NCBI GenBank assembly: GCA_902560065.1
Contig: CACEKG010000001.1
Location: 134,308 to 174,987, forward strand
Direction of reading: 5' to 3'
Origin: an uncultured Bacteroidota bacterium
Lineage (GTDB): Bacteria > Bacteroidota > Bacteroidia > Flavobacteriales > Flavobacteriaceae
Length of the DNA stretch: 40,680 nt
Shown: one piece after another, positions 1-8,112 of the stretch
Layout: each line of letters opens with the position of its first letter
Numbering within the stretch: position 1 is the first letter of the stretch
The notes under the pieces: model-generated
Seen by the model: the letters and a program-made list of their open reading frames with translations, nothing else
The model's database searches: none
What the model was told of the DNA's origin: nothing
Translations under genes and position numbers: made by a program

Positions 1-2
1 AA

Positions 3-194
3 GAAGAAGATAAATCAAAAAGACTTGAACAAGAAAAGTTAGTTAAGGAAAAAAGAACAGAAGAAGCTATTGCTGCAAAGGAAAAAGCAGAATTATCAAA
101 AGAAACTCCTGCTGCCGAAGAAACTCCTGCTGCCGAAGAAACTCCTGCTGCCGAAGAAACTCCTAAAAAAGAAGATACATCTGCAACTGAATAA
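3..194 (+). CDS. rpsP: 30S ribosomal protein S16, C-terminal tail only (5' end outside window)
   Basis: An open frame enters from the left edge and stops at TAA 192-194, 11 bases before rimM. The visible 63 residues are low-complexity: a Lys/Glu/Ala-rich segment, then about 3.5 copies of a Glu-Glu-Thr-Pro-Ala-Ala repeat, then an acidic end. There is no folded domain in view. The identification as S16 rests on context: in Bacteroidota rpsP lies directly upstream of rimM, and S16 there often carries a long charged Ala/Glu/Lys tail. S16 is a small-subunit assembly protein, and its globular domain (about 80 residues) would lie upstream of the window. Another protein with such a tail cannot be excluded. 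Confidence 0.72.
   Translation, partial: EEDKSKRLEQEKLVKEKRTEEAIAAKEKAELSKETPAAEETPAAEETPAAEETPKKEDTSATE
102..164 (+). repeat. 18-bp in-frame tandem repeat, about 3.5 copies
   Basis: The unit reads gaa act cct gct gcc gaa and encodes the Glu-Thr-Pro-Ala-Ala-Glu repeat in the rpsP tail. The copies are identical at the base level, which suggests recent slippage and possible length variation between strains. Confidence 0.9.
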
Positions 195-205
195 GCTTAT
201 TAATT

Positions 206-727
206 ATGAAAAAACAAGATTGTTTTTATCTTGGAAAAATCATAAAAAAGTACAGTTTTAATGGAGAAGTCTTAATTAAGACAGATGGCGATCTAGTTGA
301 AAATTATTTTAATTTAAAAAATCTTTTTTTAGAAAATGAAAACGATTTAGTTCCTTTTTTTATTGATAGAATTAAAAAACATAAACCCAATATTTTAAGA
401 ATTAAATTCGAAGATGTAGATTCTGAGGAATTAGCGAATAAAATATTAAAAAAAAAAATTTATCTTCCATTAACTTTATTAAAACCTCTAAGGGGTAAAA
501 AATTTTACTTTCATGAAGTCATTGGTTTTAAGGTTATTTCTGAAAAAAAAGTAATTGGTATTATAAACAAAATAAATGATCTTTCTCCTCAACCAATATT
601 TGAAATTAAAAACAAAAACAGAATTATTTTAGTTCCAATTCATAATGATTTTATCATCAAAATAAATAGAAAAGAAAAAAATATTGAATTGAGTTTGCCT
701 GATGGTTTGTTAGAGTTACAGAATTAA
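206..727 (+). CDS. rimM: 16S rRNA processing/maturation protein RimM
   Basis: A cytoplasmic 30S assembly factor of 173 residues, normal for the family. RimM binds S19 and helps mature the head of the small subunit. The N-terminal RimM domain begins with the typical LGKI...GEV pattern (residues 9-22). The C-terminal PRC-barrel covers about residues 92-170 and ends in the typical LSLPDGLLEL segment. The ATG at 206 is chosen because the family motif follows within ten residues. The gene lies 11 bases after rpsP, the common rpsP-rimM operon order. Its stop (725-727) overlaps the stop of the convergent TonB receptor at a shared TTAA. Confidence 0.93.
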   Translation: MKKQDCFYLGKIIKKYSFNGEVLIKTDGDLVENYFNLKNLFLENENDLVPFFIDRIKKHKPNILRIKFEDVDSEELANKILKKKIYLPLTLLKPLRGKKFYFHEVIGFKVISEKKVIGIINKINDLSPQPIFEIKNKNRIILVPIHNDFIIKINRKEKNIELSLPDGLLELQN

Positions 728-3078
728 AAATCGAAAACAAATCCAAAAGACGGAAAAGGTGTTTCAGTTCTATTTGTGTCAATTTGAACTATTTCTCTTG
801 GATCGGATATAGTTCCATCTTCATTTCTCTTTAAACCGTAATCCTTAGGTCTTGGAATCGGTTGAGCAAGAAAATTTTGAACCTCAATATAAAAGTTAAA
901 AGAAGTTTTATTAAAATTCCATTTTTTATCAATCCTTAAATCTCCTTGACTATAAACACCTAACTTTTCACTTCCTAACATATTATAGTTTAAAACTATT
1001 TGAGGATAAGAAATCAAACTTGCATCAATATCCACAGGTACATAAGGAGTTTTTCCAGTATATCTTATCCTCATACTGATTTCCCAATTTCTTTTTAACT
1101 TATAACCTCCGGTAAATGAAAGTAAATTTCTGCTGTCCCAAACTGAAGGCAGTTCTCTTTTGTTTAGACCACTAAAATTACTGTAAAAATGAGTATATGC
1201 TAAAACACCATAAAAATTATTAGTAAGCTTTTGTTGAAACAAAAATTCTAATCCATAACTTTCTCCACTTCCATCATCTGATACAGGTTCATTTCCTAAC
1301 ACTTCAAAACCTCCACCTTTATTAGCTAAAGAAATTCCGTCAATTATAGAAACAGGATATTGACTATAGTTTTTAATAAATCCTTCAATAGTAAATCTTG
1401 AGGAGTTGGAAAAATTATGTTCTATTCCAATTACAAAATGATCACTTTGAGTATATTTTAAATTTTTATTTATATATGTACCTTTATTATCTCTAAATCC
1501 TAACATTGTATATGTTGGAATTTTAAAATATCTACCTATTGATGAATTCAATTTCCATTTTCCATCTTGTGAAATATTATAAGATGTTGCTAATCTTGGA
1601 GAAAAATTTTCAATTAAAGATGATCCTTTTGAAAAAGTATCTGCATCAAATCTAAAACCAAATGAAAAACTTAAACGCTCATTAATAAATGATCTACTTC
1701 CATTGGTGAAAAAACCATATTTTAAAAAACTAAAATTAGTATCATAATTAAAATCGTTTAATAAGCTATAAGTATTGTTTTTATATGTAGAATTTTGAAA
1801 ATTTAGCCCATAAGAAAATTTCCATTTATTTGGAAAACGAATAACTTTAACCCTTAGTTTTGTCTCAATTTCTTGAGAATCATTTTCAAAAAGAATTCCT
1901 TTCTTTTTTTCATTATCACTAAATCTGCTAAATAAATTTTGAAGTTTATTAGAGCTTAAAACTGTTCTCATTCTTCCTTTTCCATTTTTAAAATTTCTAT
2001 TCCAAGAAAGCCCTAATGTTCTTGTTTTTTGTTTAATTATAGGAACTTGTTCTATTGTTGATTGTTGTTCTGCATCAAAATCCTCTGGTGCCACAACAGA
2101 AAAATCATCTATAGAGCCCAATCCAATAAAACTTAAGGAATTGTATTTATCAAATTTATGATCAATTTTCCATTGATAATCCCAATAATCTGGTCTAATT
2201 GGTAAGCCAACTAAGGCAAATACAAACTGTAGGTAACTTCTTCTAACAGATAGCATTAAAGTAGTATTTGATCTATTATTCTGCTTTAAAAACAATGGAG
2301 TATTTAATGTAATCCCTGCCTCACTTGCACCAACTCTAACTTTAAAAGATTTTTTATCATTATTTCCATCTCTTTGTTCAAAAGCTAAAACTCCCGAAAG
2401 AGGATTGTCATATTCAGCACCAAAAGATGAAGTAGAAAGATTTACTTCACGAATAAAGTCAATATTTAGCATTCCCACTGGTCCGCCGGCACTTCCTTGA
2501 GTACTAAAATGATTGATGTTTGGAATTTCAACACCATCTAAATAATAAACTGTCTCGTTTGGCGCTCCCCCTCTAATAATAAAATCATTTCGAAAACCTC
2601 CTATAGATGGAGAAATCCCAGGAAGGCTTTGAGCTACTTTAGCAATATCATTATTTCCTCCAGGATACGTTTCAATTTCAACTGCAGATAATGATTGAGT
2701 TGATAAAGGAGTTTCTTTTGAAGTTCTAAAAGGACTTTTAATTAATATTACTTCTTCCAAATCTTCAGAAGATTCTTGTAAATTAAAAAGTAAATTAGAT
2801 GTTCCAACTGATTTTACAATTACATTAAAAATTGTTTGTGTTTCATACCCTAAATAACTTGCAGATAAATTATAAGTTTTAGGAGGAATATTTTTGAAAA
2901 TAAAATATCCTTCAGAATCAGATATTACACCAAACTCTGAATTATTAATTATAATCGTAGCTCCCTCCAATGGAAGCTTAGATTCAAAATCAATAACTCT
3001 TCCTGATAAATCCCCTGTTGTTTGTGAAGTTAATGAAAGAGCTAAAAGAAAATTAATTATAAAAAAATTAAATTTCAT
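724..3078 (-). CDS. TonB-dependent receptor with carboxypeptidase-like N-terminal domain
   Basis: An outer-membrane active transporter of 784 residues. It has a signal peptide (about residues 1-18, ending SLTSQ), then a carboxypeptidase-regulatory-like beta-sandwich (about 22-110, with GRVIDFESKLPLEGATI), then a TonB plug (about 125-235, with FIIRGGAPNETVYYLDGVEIP), then a 22-strand-type barrel. The last residue is Phe, as expected for a BAM substrate. No SusD partner or substrate-specific enzyme adjoins it, so the ligand is unknown (siderophore, vitamin, peptide or small glycan). A TAATTTTG box ends only four bases before the ATG, so the mRNA may be leaderless. The gene is divergent from the Rieske gene and convergent with rimM. 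Confidence 0.93.
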   Translation of the reverse strand: MKFNFFIINFLLALSLTSQTTGDLSGRVIDFESKLPLEGATIIINNSEFGVISDSEGYFIFKNIPPKTYNLSASYLGYETQTIFNVIVKSVGTSNLLFNLQESSEDLEEVILIKSPFRTSKETPLSTQSLSAVEIETYPGGNNDIAKVAQSLPGISPSIGGFRNDFIIRGGAPNETVYYLDGVEIPNINHFSTQGSAGGPVGMLNIDFIREVNLSTSSFGAEYDNPLSGVLAFEQRDGNNDKKSFKVRVGASEAGITLNTPLFLKQNNRSNTTLMLSVRRSYLQFVFALVGLPIRPDYWDYQWKIDHKFDKYNSLSFIGLGSIDDFSVVAPEDFDAEQQSTIEQVPIIKQKTRTLGLSWNRNFKNGKGRMRTVLSSNKLQNLFSRFSDNEKKKGILFENDSQEIETKLRVKVIRFPNKWKFSYGLNFQNSTYKNNTYSLLNDFNYDTNFSFLKYGFFTNGSRSFINERLSFSFGFRFDADTFSKGSSLIENFSPRLATSYNISQDGKWKLNSSIGRYFKIPTYTMLGFRDNKGTYINKNLKYTQSDHFVIGIEHNFSNSSRFTIEGFIKNYSQYPVSIIDGISLANKGGGFEVLGNEPVSDDGSGESYGLEFLFQQKLTNNFYGVLAYTHFYSNFSGLNKRELPSVWDSRNLLSFTGGYKLKRNWEISMRIRYTGKTPYVPVDIDASLISYPQIVLNYNMLGSEKLGVYSQGDLRIDKKWNFNKTSFNFYIEVQNFLAQPIPRPKDYGLKRNEDGTISDPREIVQIDTNRTETPFPSFGFVFDF

Positions 3079-3082
3079 TTTG

Positions 3083-3090
3083 CAAAATTA
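3083..3090 (-). promoter_or_regulatory. Bacteroidota -7 box (TAATTTTG) of the TonB receptor gene
   Basis: On the minus strand TAATTTTG matches TAnnTTTG exactly and lies four bases before the ATG at 3078. No clear TTG (-33) element is seen at the usual distance upstream. The spacing predicts a transcript start at or next to the start codon. Confidence 0.5.
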
Positions 3091-3104
3091 ACTAAAGAAA
3101 TGAA

Positions 3105-3135
3105 TTGGTTTTAAAAAAAATTATTTATTATTTTG
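3105..3135 (+). promoter_or_regulatory. Candidate promoter of the Rieske gene (TTG, 20 bp, TTATTTTG)
   Basis: A TTG at 3105-3107 is followed after 20 bases by TTATTTTG (3128-3135), one mismatch from TAnnTTTG. This is the spacing expected for -33/-7 elements in Bacteroidota. The TTG start codon at 3149 follows 13 bases later. The call is weaker because of the mismatch and the AT-rich background. Confidence 0.38.
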
Positions 3136-3148
3136 CCAAAAAAAAAAA

Positions 3149-3583
3149 TTGAAAAGTAAAAGAAGACTTTTTTTAAAAAATGCATGTGCTCCTGTTCTTT
3201 TTTCAATAATGGGAATACCTCTAATTGAGGCTTGCTCAAAAAATGAGGATTCTTCTGACAATTCTTTAGATTTTGCTTCTCCACCTTCATCCAGTGGTCC
3301 CATAGAAATTGACATAGGTAGTTCGAAATTTAATGCTATTAGATCTATTGGTGGTTGGATGAATTATACCGAAGAAAATTTATTGTTAATTAGAATAACT
3401 GAAAATGATTTTCGAGCTTTTGATAATGCCTGTCCTCATCAAGGGGTGAGAAATAAGTGGTCTTACGAAGAAAATACTTTTACATGCTCTCAACATGGAA
3501 ATTCTTTTAGTAATGAATGTGGTGGTGGATTAAAATGTTATGAAACTACTTTTAAAGATAATATTTTAACTGTTACTCGTTAA
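3149..3583 (+). CDS. Tat-exported Rieske [2Fe-2S] lipoprotein
   Basis: A 144-residue single-domain Rieske protein. The N-terminus carries a twin-arginine motif (KRRLFLK, residues 4-10), a hydrophobic stretch and a lipobox-like LIEAC (Cys29), which suggests Tat export of a folded cluster protein and lipid anchoring. Cluster ligands are visible as C95-P-H97 and C113-S-Q-H116. The extra cysteines that form the disulfide in high-potential cytochrome bc1 Rieske proteins are absent from these motifs, so it resembles ferredoxin-type Rieske proteins; Cys124 and Cys130 are additional. The start is TTG at 3149, the only one that includes the Tat motif. The gene stands alone with no oxygenase or cytochrome beside it, so the electron partner is unknown. 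Confidence 0.85.
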   Translation: MKSKRRLFLKNACAPVLFSIMGIPLIEACSKNEDSSDNSLDFASPPSSSGPIEIDIGSSKFNAIRSIGGWMNYTEENLLLIRITENDFRAFDNACPHQGVRNKWSYEENTFTCSQHGNSFSNECGGGLKCYETTFKDNILTVTR

Positions 3584-4149
3584 TTCTTTTTCTTTTTTTT
3601 AGCTTTTCTTTCAACTTTTCTTTGAATTTTTTCTGCTTCTTTTATTCTTAATTTTTCTTGTTCATTTTGTTTCTCTTCCTCTTTAAGTTGATATTCTTCT
3701 CTCAATTCTAAAATATCGGCTTCAGAAATTTTTTCCTGATCAGGTGGTTGAATTGAAATATCATCAACACTAAAACTTGCTTTATTAGTTTGTTTTTGCA
3801 TTATAACTTTTGCTGCTTTTAAGTTGTAATATAATCCTGGGTCAATCAATTTATTTGCTACATAGTGCTCCTTTTTCTTTTTATCCCATCTAATAAAAAT
3901 AAAACCTCCATTAACTGAATCTAATTTTACTCTATAAACTCTCGAATTATTAGGTAATGTTTGATATATTTCAATCTTTTCTGGAACATATCCAGCCATC
4001 CATAAAAGTTCATCTACAAACGCTCTTTGACCTAGAGCAGAAGGATCATTTATTGGGTCTAAATATTGTTCTTCATCATCATAATATTGTCCAATTGAAA
4101 GAATTGGTATTAATAAAAAAAATAAAATTAATACCTTAATATTAGACAT
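3580..4149 (-). CDS. Hypothetical exported protein with charged coiled-coil tail
   Basis: I do not recognise a family. The 189-residue protein starts at the ATG at 4149, giving a clean signal peptide (MSNIKVLILFFLLIPILSIGQ, residues 1-21). The frame is open up to 4239, but the longer version would bury the signal and overlap the upstream gene, so it was not used. After an acidic Asp/Glu/Tyr-rich start comes a mixed alpha/beta region of about 100 residues. From about residue 135 the protein is highly charged (EEKQNEQEKLRIKEAEK) and ends in a run of lysines, probably a helix. It follows the DUF1080 gene by 29 bases on the same strand, so cotranscription is likely. Its stop shares TTAA with the Rieske gene. 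Confidence 0.72.
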   Translation of the reverse strand: MSNIKVLILFFLLIPILSIGQYYDDEEQYLDPINDPSALGQRAFVDELLWMAGYVPEKIEIYQTLPNNSRVYRVKLDSVNGGFIFIRWDKKKKEHYVANKLIDPGLYYNLKAAKVIMQKQTNKASFSVDDISIQPPDQEKISEADILELREEYQLKEEEKQNEQEKLRIKEAEKIQRKVERKAKKKKKN

Positions 4150-4178
4150 ATTTTTGAAATAAGAGTTTTTATTAAAGG

Positions 4179-4928
4179 TTAAAGTTCTTTTATTTTTATA
4201 TTTCTGTAAGAAATCACTCCTGGATGATCTTGAAGACAAATATGTCCTGTTTTATGCTTTCCAAATTCGTCCCAATAATTTTCTCCACCTCTAACTGCAA
4301 ATTTACTTTTACTTACCATTTCATCCCATTTGGGTCCATGAAGAGGAAAACGATTAATTTCAACTCCATTATGAATAACTATTCCTTCATTTTTATTATG
4401 ATTAATAGTTATATGATAAGAATTCCACTCCTCTGCAGGTTTTGTTACTAAAGTTGTTGGGGGAAGCATATCATATAAAGCTCCTGCAGTATTTTTTTGA
4501 GCTTCTTCATTTCCTTTATAAACCTCTGGATCAAGAACTTGAATTTCTGGCCCTGTTTCATAAGGAAATTGAAATCTCGGTTCTTCACTTACACCCCACA
4601 TAAAACCACTATTACCTCCTTTTGAAACTTTCCAATCAAATTTTATTTCAAAATTGGTGTATTTTTTATCAGATAATAAGCTCTTGTCCCCTTCTACTTT
4701 TGAGGTTTCATCAGCAGTAAAAGTAAGAACTCCACCATTTACAGTCCATCCTTCTTTATTTCCATAATTTTGATATATATGCCAACCTTCAAAACTATCA
4801 GGAATAATTAAATCTTGCCATTCTCTATTAATATTTGTTTGAGATTTTTTCTCAGTTGATTCTGAATTATTTTTACAAGAAGTAAAGAGTGTAAAAAATA
4901 GTAGAGAGATAAAAATTTGGTGTTTCAT
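4179..4928 (-). CDS. DUF1080 / 3-keto-disaccharide hydrolase family lipoprotein
   Basis: A 249-residue exported protein with a lipoprotein signal (LFTSC, Cys18) and one concanavalin-like DUF1080 domain over about residues 35-249. Family hallmarks are visible: an early F.GW segment, a central NSGFMWGV stretch, a YETGPEIQVLD segment, and the C-terminal GHICLQDHPGVISYRNIKIKEL. Members of this Pfam family act on 3-keto-glycosides in the periplasm or at the surface; in this protein that function is inferred from family only. No GFO/IDH-type oxidoreductase that would make 3-keto sugars is in the window. A TIM-barrel sugar isomerase-type protein lies about 6 kb away. The gene is 65 bases downstream of scoB. 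Confidence 0.85.
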   Translation of the reverse strand: MKHQIFISLLFFTLFTSCKNNSESTEKKSQTNINREWQDLIIPDSFEGWHIYQNYGNKEGWTVNGGVLTFTADETSKVEGDKSLLSDKKYTNFEIKFDWKVSKGGNSGFMWGVSEEPRFQFPYETGPEIQVLDPEVYKGNEEAQKNTAGALYDMLPPTTLVTKPAEEWNSYHITINHNKNEGIVIHNGVEINRFPLHGPKWDEMVSKSKFAVRGGENYWDEFGKHKTGHICLQDHPGVISYRNIKIKEL

Positions 4929-4993
4929 TGAATTATTTTTTTTTTAAAAATAAAGAATTTATATTTTATTTAGAAAGCTATTTAAAAAAATAA

Positions 4994-5650
4994 TTAAAAT
5001 TTCATGGTTGGAACAAATTCTGGAACATTTAATTTTCCTTCAGTTGATGAGATAACATAATCCACAGAAACACCAGGTGCAATTTCTTTTAAATGAAACT
5101 CTTCGTTTATAATATCTATAACTGCAATTTCTGTGACAATTTTTTTTACACAACGCAATCCAGTAATTGGTAATTTACATTTTTTAAGCAACTTTGATTC
5201 TCCTTTTTTATTTACATGCATCATGGCAACTATAATATTATCTGAAGATGCAACTAGATCCATAGCTCCACCCATACCTTTTACAAGTTTACCAGGAATT
5301 TTCCAGTTAGAGATATCTCCTTTTTCAGAAACTTCCATCGCTCCCAAAACAGTTAAATCAACATGTTTTCCTCTTATCATAGAAAAACTCATAGCTGAAT
5401 CAAAAAAACTAGCTCCAGGCAAAGTTGTTATAGTTTGTTTTCCAGCATTAATTAAATCTGGATCTTCACTACCCTTAATCGGAAATGGCCCCATTCCAAG
5501 AACTCCATTTTCACTTTGAAACTCAACATTTATATTTTCAGGCACATAATTAGCAATAAGAGTAGGTATACCAATTCCTAAATTAACATAAAAACCATCT
5601 TTAAGTTCTTGAGAAATTCTTTTTGCAATTAAATTCTTGTCTAAAGGCAT
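4994..5650 (-). CDS. scoB: 3-oxoacid CoA-transferase, subunit B
   Basis: The 218-residue subunit carries the catalytic glutamate of family I CoA transferases in the SENG motif (Glu47, followed by GVLGMGPFP). With subunit A it moves CoA between succinyl-CoA (or another acyl-CoA) and acetoacetate-like 3-oxoacids. The length and the C-terminal APGVSVDYVISSTEG segment fit the SCOT/AtoA family. Its ATG directly abuts the TAG of scoA (5651-5653), so the subunits are probably translationally coupled. The neighbouring etfAB genes suggest a degradative acyl-CoA pathway. The exact acceptor acid cannot be read from sequence. Confidence 0.92.
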   Translation of the reverse strand: MPLDKNLIAKRISQELKDGFYVNLGIGIPTLIANYVPENINVEFQSENGVLGMGPFPIKGSEDPDLINAGKQTITTLPGASFFDSAMSFSMIRGKHVDLTVLGAMEVSEKGDISNWKIPGKLVKGMGGAMDLVASSDNIIVAMMHVNKKGESKLLKKCKLPITGLRCVKKIVTEIAVIDIINEEFHLKEIAPGVSVDYVISSTEGKLNVPEFVPTMKF

Positions 5651-6349
5651 CTATTTTTTTCTTATAGTTAATTGTTCAATTCTTTTTTCAAATTTTGTTC
5701 CTTGAAAAATTCTATCAACAAAAATTCCAGGAATATGAATAGAGTTAGGATCCAATTGACCAATCGGAACTAAACTCTCAACTTCTGCAATTGTAATATT
5801 CCCAGCACCACACATCATTGGGTTAAAATTTCTTGCAGTTCCCTTAAAAATAAGATTTCCACTTTCATCACCCTTCCATGCCTTTACTATCGAGAAATCA
5901 GCCTTATAAGCTTCTTCAAGAATATAGCTTTTACCATCAAAAATTTTGACTTCTTTTCCTTTAGCTACCTCTGTTCCATAGCCTGCTGGAGTATAAAATG
6001 CTGGAATTCCAGCTTGAGCAGCTCTACATTTTTCAGCAAGAGTTCCCTGAGGAGTTAAAATTACTTTCAACTCTCCAGAAAGCATTTGTCTCTCAAATTC
6101 AGCATTTTCTCCAACATAGGATGCTATCATCGTATGAATCTGTTTATTTTTTAATAACAAGCCCAATCCAAAATCATCTACACCAGCATTATTTGAAATA
6201 CAAACTAAGTTTTTTATACCAGATCTTGCTAATTCTAAAATTGAATTTTCTGGAATTCCACATAAACCAAATCCTCCAATCATTAAAGTCATCCCATTAG
6301 AAATCCCCTCCAATGCTTTAGTTACTGAAGAAACTTTTTTATTAATCAT
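5651..6349 (-). CDS. scoA: 3-oxoacid CoA-transferase, subunit A
   Basis: Subunit A of the family I CoA transferase, with the glycine-rich [10 protein letters not shown] near residue 25 and the typical [14 protein letters not shown] and [29 protein letters not shown] segments. The start chosen is the ATG at 6349 (MINKKVSS), the usual start in the family. An in-frame TTG two codons upstream (6355) is possible but unnecessary. Length is 232 residues, as expected. It lies ten bases downstream of etfA and abuts scoB, so etfB-etfA-scoA-scoB looks like one operon. Confidence 0.92.
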   Translation of the reverse strand: MINKKVSSVTKALEGISNGMTLMIGGFGLCGIPENSILELARSGIKNLVCISNNAGVDDFGLGLLLKNKQIHTMIASYVGENAEFERQMLSGELKVILTPQGTLAEKCRAAQAGIPAFYTPAGYGTEVAKGKEVKIFDGKSYILEEAYKADFSIVKAWKGDESGNLIFKGTARNFNPMMCGAGNITIAEVESLVPIGQLDPNSIHIPGIFVDRIFQGTKFEKRIEQLTIRKK

Positions 6350-6359
6350 AGGCAAAATA

Positions 6360-7310
6360 CTATTTAATTGCTTTCAAACCTTCTATTAGTTTGGGGAGAA
6401 CTTCAAAGGCATCACCTACAATGCCATAATCAGCAGATCTAAAAAAAGGAGCTTCAGGATCATTATTAATTACAACTTTAACTTTTGAGGAATTAACTCC
6501 AGCTAAGTGTTGAATTGCACCTGAAATTCCTACCGCTATATATAAATTTGATGCAACAGGCTTTCCAGTTTGACCTACATGCTCACTATGAGGTCTCCAG
6601 CCCATATCTGAAACTGGTTTAGAACATGCCGTAGCAGCTCCTAAAACTTTGGCTAAATCCTCAATTAAATGCCAATTTTCAGGACCTTTTAAACCTCTTC
6701 CGCCAGAAACAACTATATCTGCATCGGCAATAGTTACTTTATTTGTTAATTTTTCTAATGAATCTATTTTTAATGCAGAATTTGAATCAATACCTTTAAT
6801 TTCCTCTAATATTAAGTTAGATTTGTTTTCATGTAACCCATATGAATTAGAGGATAAACTTAAAACGACAGTTGATTTTTTTGTAGAAGTTTCATTAAAA
6901 GCCTTATTTGTAAAGCATGATCTTTTTACAGAAAATGGGGAATAAGAAATAGGTAATGATGCAACATTTGACATATAAGCCGCATCTATTTTAGATGCTA
7001 AAATTGGGCCTAAATAACGAGAATTTGCAGAAGAAGTTATTACAATTATTTCAGGTTCTAATTCATTAAATAAGTTTGATAAATTATTGGAGTAAATATT
7101 AACCTCAAAAACTTTTAGTTTGTCATCTGAAATATTATAAAGCTTATCAACACCGTAATTTTTTAAAATTGAGAAATCTGTCAAATTAAGACTAACTGCT
7201 ATCAAATCTTTTTTTAAAGATTCGGATATTTTTTTTGCATAACTTACTGCTTCTAAACTTGCTTTTTTTATTTTATTTTCTTCTGATTCTATATATACAA
7301 TTACTGACAT
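6360..7310 (-). CDS. etfA: Electron transfer flavoprotein, alpha subunit
   Basis: A 316-residue FAD-binding subunit of the soluble ETF heterodimer, which takes electrons from acyl-CoA and related dehydrogenases and passes them to ETF-quinone oxidoreductase. The N-terminal Rossmann-like domain covers about residues 1-185. The C-terminal FAD domain begins near [14 protein letters not shown] and includes the signature [33 protein letters not shown] and [19 protein letters not shown]. It lies nine bases after etfB. Neither an acyl-CoA dehydrogenase nor the quinone oxidoreductase is in the window. Confidence 0.95.
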   Translation of the reverse strand: MSVIVYIESEENKIKKASLEAVSYAKKISESLKKDLIAVSLNLTDFSILKNYGVDKLYNISDDKLKVFEVNIYSNNLSNLFNELEPEIIVITSSANSRYLGPILASKIDAAYMSNVASLPISYSPFSVKRSCFTNKAFNETSTKKSTVVLSLSSNSYGLHENKSNLILEEIKGIDSNSALKIDSLEKLTNKVTIADADIVVSGGRGLKGPENWHLIEDLAKVLGAATACSKPVSDMGWRPHSEHVGQTGKPVASNLYIAVGISGAIQHLAGVNSSKVKVVINNDPEAPFFRSADYGIVGDAFEVLPKLIEGLKAIK

Positions 7311-7319
7311 AATCTATTG

Positions 7320-8066
7320 TTATAAAACTTTGGCTTCATTTTGAAGTAAATTAATCAATTCATTTACATCTTCAGAATCAACTAACTTTACTTCTTTTTT
7401 TGGTTGAGGTTTAAAAAATTTATTTGTGTCTGTTAAATTTTTAATACTATTAGCAGGTAAGACCTCAAGTGTTTTTTGTCTTGCTTGCATTATTCCTCTC
7501 ATATTAGGAATGATTAGATCTGTCTCCTCAACTAATCCTTTCTGAGAACCAATAATAACTGGAAGCTCACAGGATAATACTTCTTTTCCTCCATCAATTT
7601 CCCTTTCTAAAGTTGCCTTTTTATTATCAATTGATAATCCAATACAATTAGCAACATAGGGACAATTTATCATATTTGATAAAATACCTCCAACCATCGC
7701 TCCATTATAATCTATCGACTCTCTTCCGCAAATAATCAAATCATATTTATTAATCTTACAAATTTCAGAAATTTGAGATGCAACAAAAAATCCATCTTTA
7801 GGAACAGCATCTATTCTAATTGCTTTATTAGCCCCAATAGCTAAACACTTTCTTAAAATAGGCTCACAAGTCTGATCACCGACAGTCAACACAGTCACTT
7901 CTGCATTATTTTTCTCTTGAAACCAAATTGCTCTAGTCAAACCAAATTCGTCATTTGGGTTTATAATATACTGAACTCCATTTGAGTCAAATTCGGAATC
8001 ATTATTCTTAAAGTTTATTTTAGAAGTAGTGTCAGGTACGTTACTGATGCATACAAGAATATTCAT
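7320..8066 (-). CDS. etfB: Electron transfer flavoprotein, beta subunit
   Basis: A 248-residue AMP-binding subunit of ETF. Visible family features are the N-terminal ILVCISNVPDT, the NPNDEFGLTRAIWF segment, the GRESIDYNGAMVGGILSNM nucleotide-binding region, and the C-terminal recognition-loop region SCELPVIIGSQKG followed by IPNMRGIMQA. It is the first gene of etfB-etfA-scoA-scoB. A TACCTTTG box ends 28 bases before its ATG, and a 12-bp palindrome lies just upstream of that box. This arrangement suggests an independently regulated promoter separate from xylBA. Confidence 0.95.
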   Translation of the reverse strand: MNILVCISNVPDTTSKINFKNNDSEFDSNGVQYIINPNDEFGLTRAIWFQEKNNAEVTVLTVGDQTCEPILRKCLAIGANKAIRIDAVPKDGFFVASQISEICKINKYDLIICGRESIDYNGAMVGGILSNMINCPYVANCIGLSIDNKKATLEREIDGGKEVLSCELPVIIGSQKGLVEETDLIIPNMRGIMQARQKTLEVLPANSIKNLTDTNKFFKPQPKKEVKLVDSEDVNELINLLQNEAKVL

Positions 8067-8094
8067 TAATTATTTTTTAAATTTTAATATAAAA

Positions 8095-8102
8095 CAAAGG
8101 TA
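8095..8102 (-). promoter_or_regulatory. -7 box (TACCTTTG) for etfBA-scoAB
   Basis: On the minus strand TACCTTTG fits TAnnTTTG exactly and ends 28 bases upstream of the etfB ATG at 8066, leaving a short leader. No TTG -33 element is obvious at the expected spacing. The box contains two C bases in an otherwise nearly pure A/T stretch. Confidence 0.48.
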
Positions 8103-8112
8103 ATAAATTTAC

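Noticed and set aside
102-164. Possible CRISPR-like array
   Set aside because: The units are contiguous, in frame and without spacers; it is a coding tandem repeat.
70-261. Short frame with repeated KKLLLP overlapping the rpsP tail and rimM start
   Set aside because: Its repeat is the out-of-frame reading of the 18-bp rpsP repeat.
4150-4239. Longer N-terminus for the hypothetical protein ending at 3580 (start at 4239)
   Set aside because: It would overlap the DUF1080 gene and place a signal peptide 30 residues inside the protein; the ATG at 4149 gives a normal signal peptide.
5133-5519. Open frame of 128 codons on the plus strand inside scoB
   Set aside because: It is antisense to a well-conserved gene, has no recognisable domain, and its composition is that of the reverse strand of the CoA transferase.
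5998-6300. Open frame of 100 codons on the plus strand inside scoA
   Set aside because: Shadow of a conserved gene, Leu/Gln/Phe-rich in the way reverse strands of AT-rich genes are.
6350-6355. TTG start for scoA at 6355
   Set aside because: The ATG two codons later gives the family-typical MINK start.
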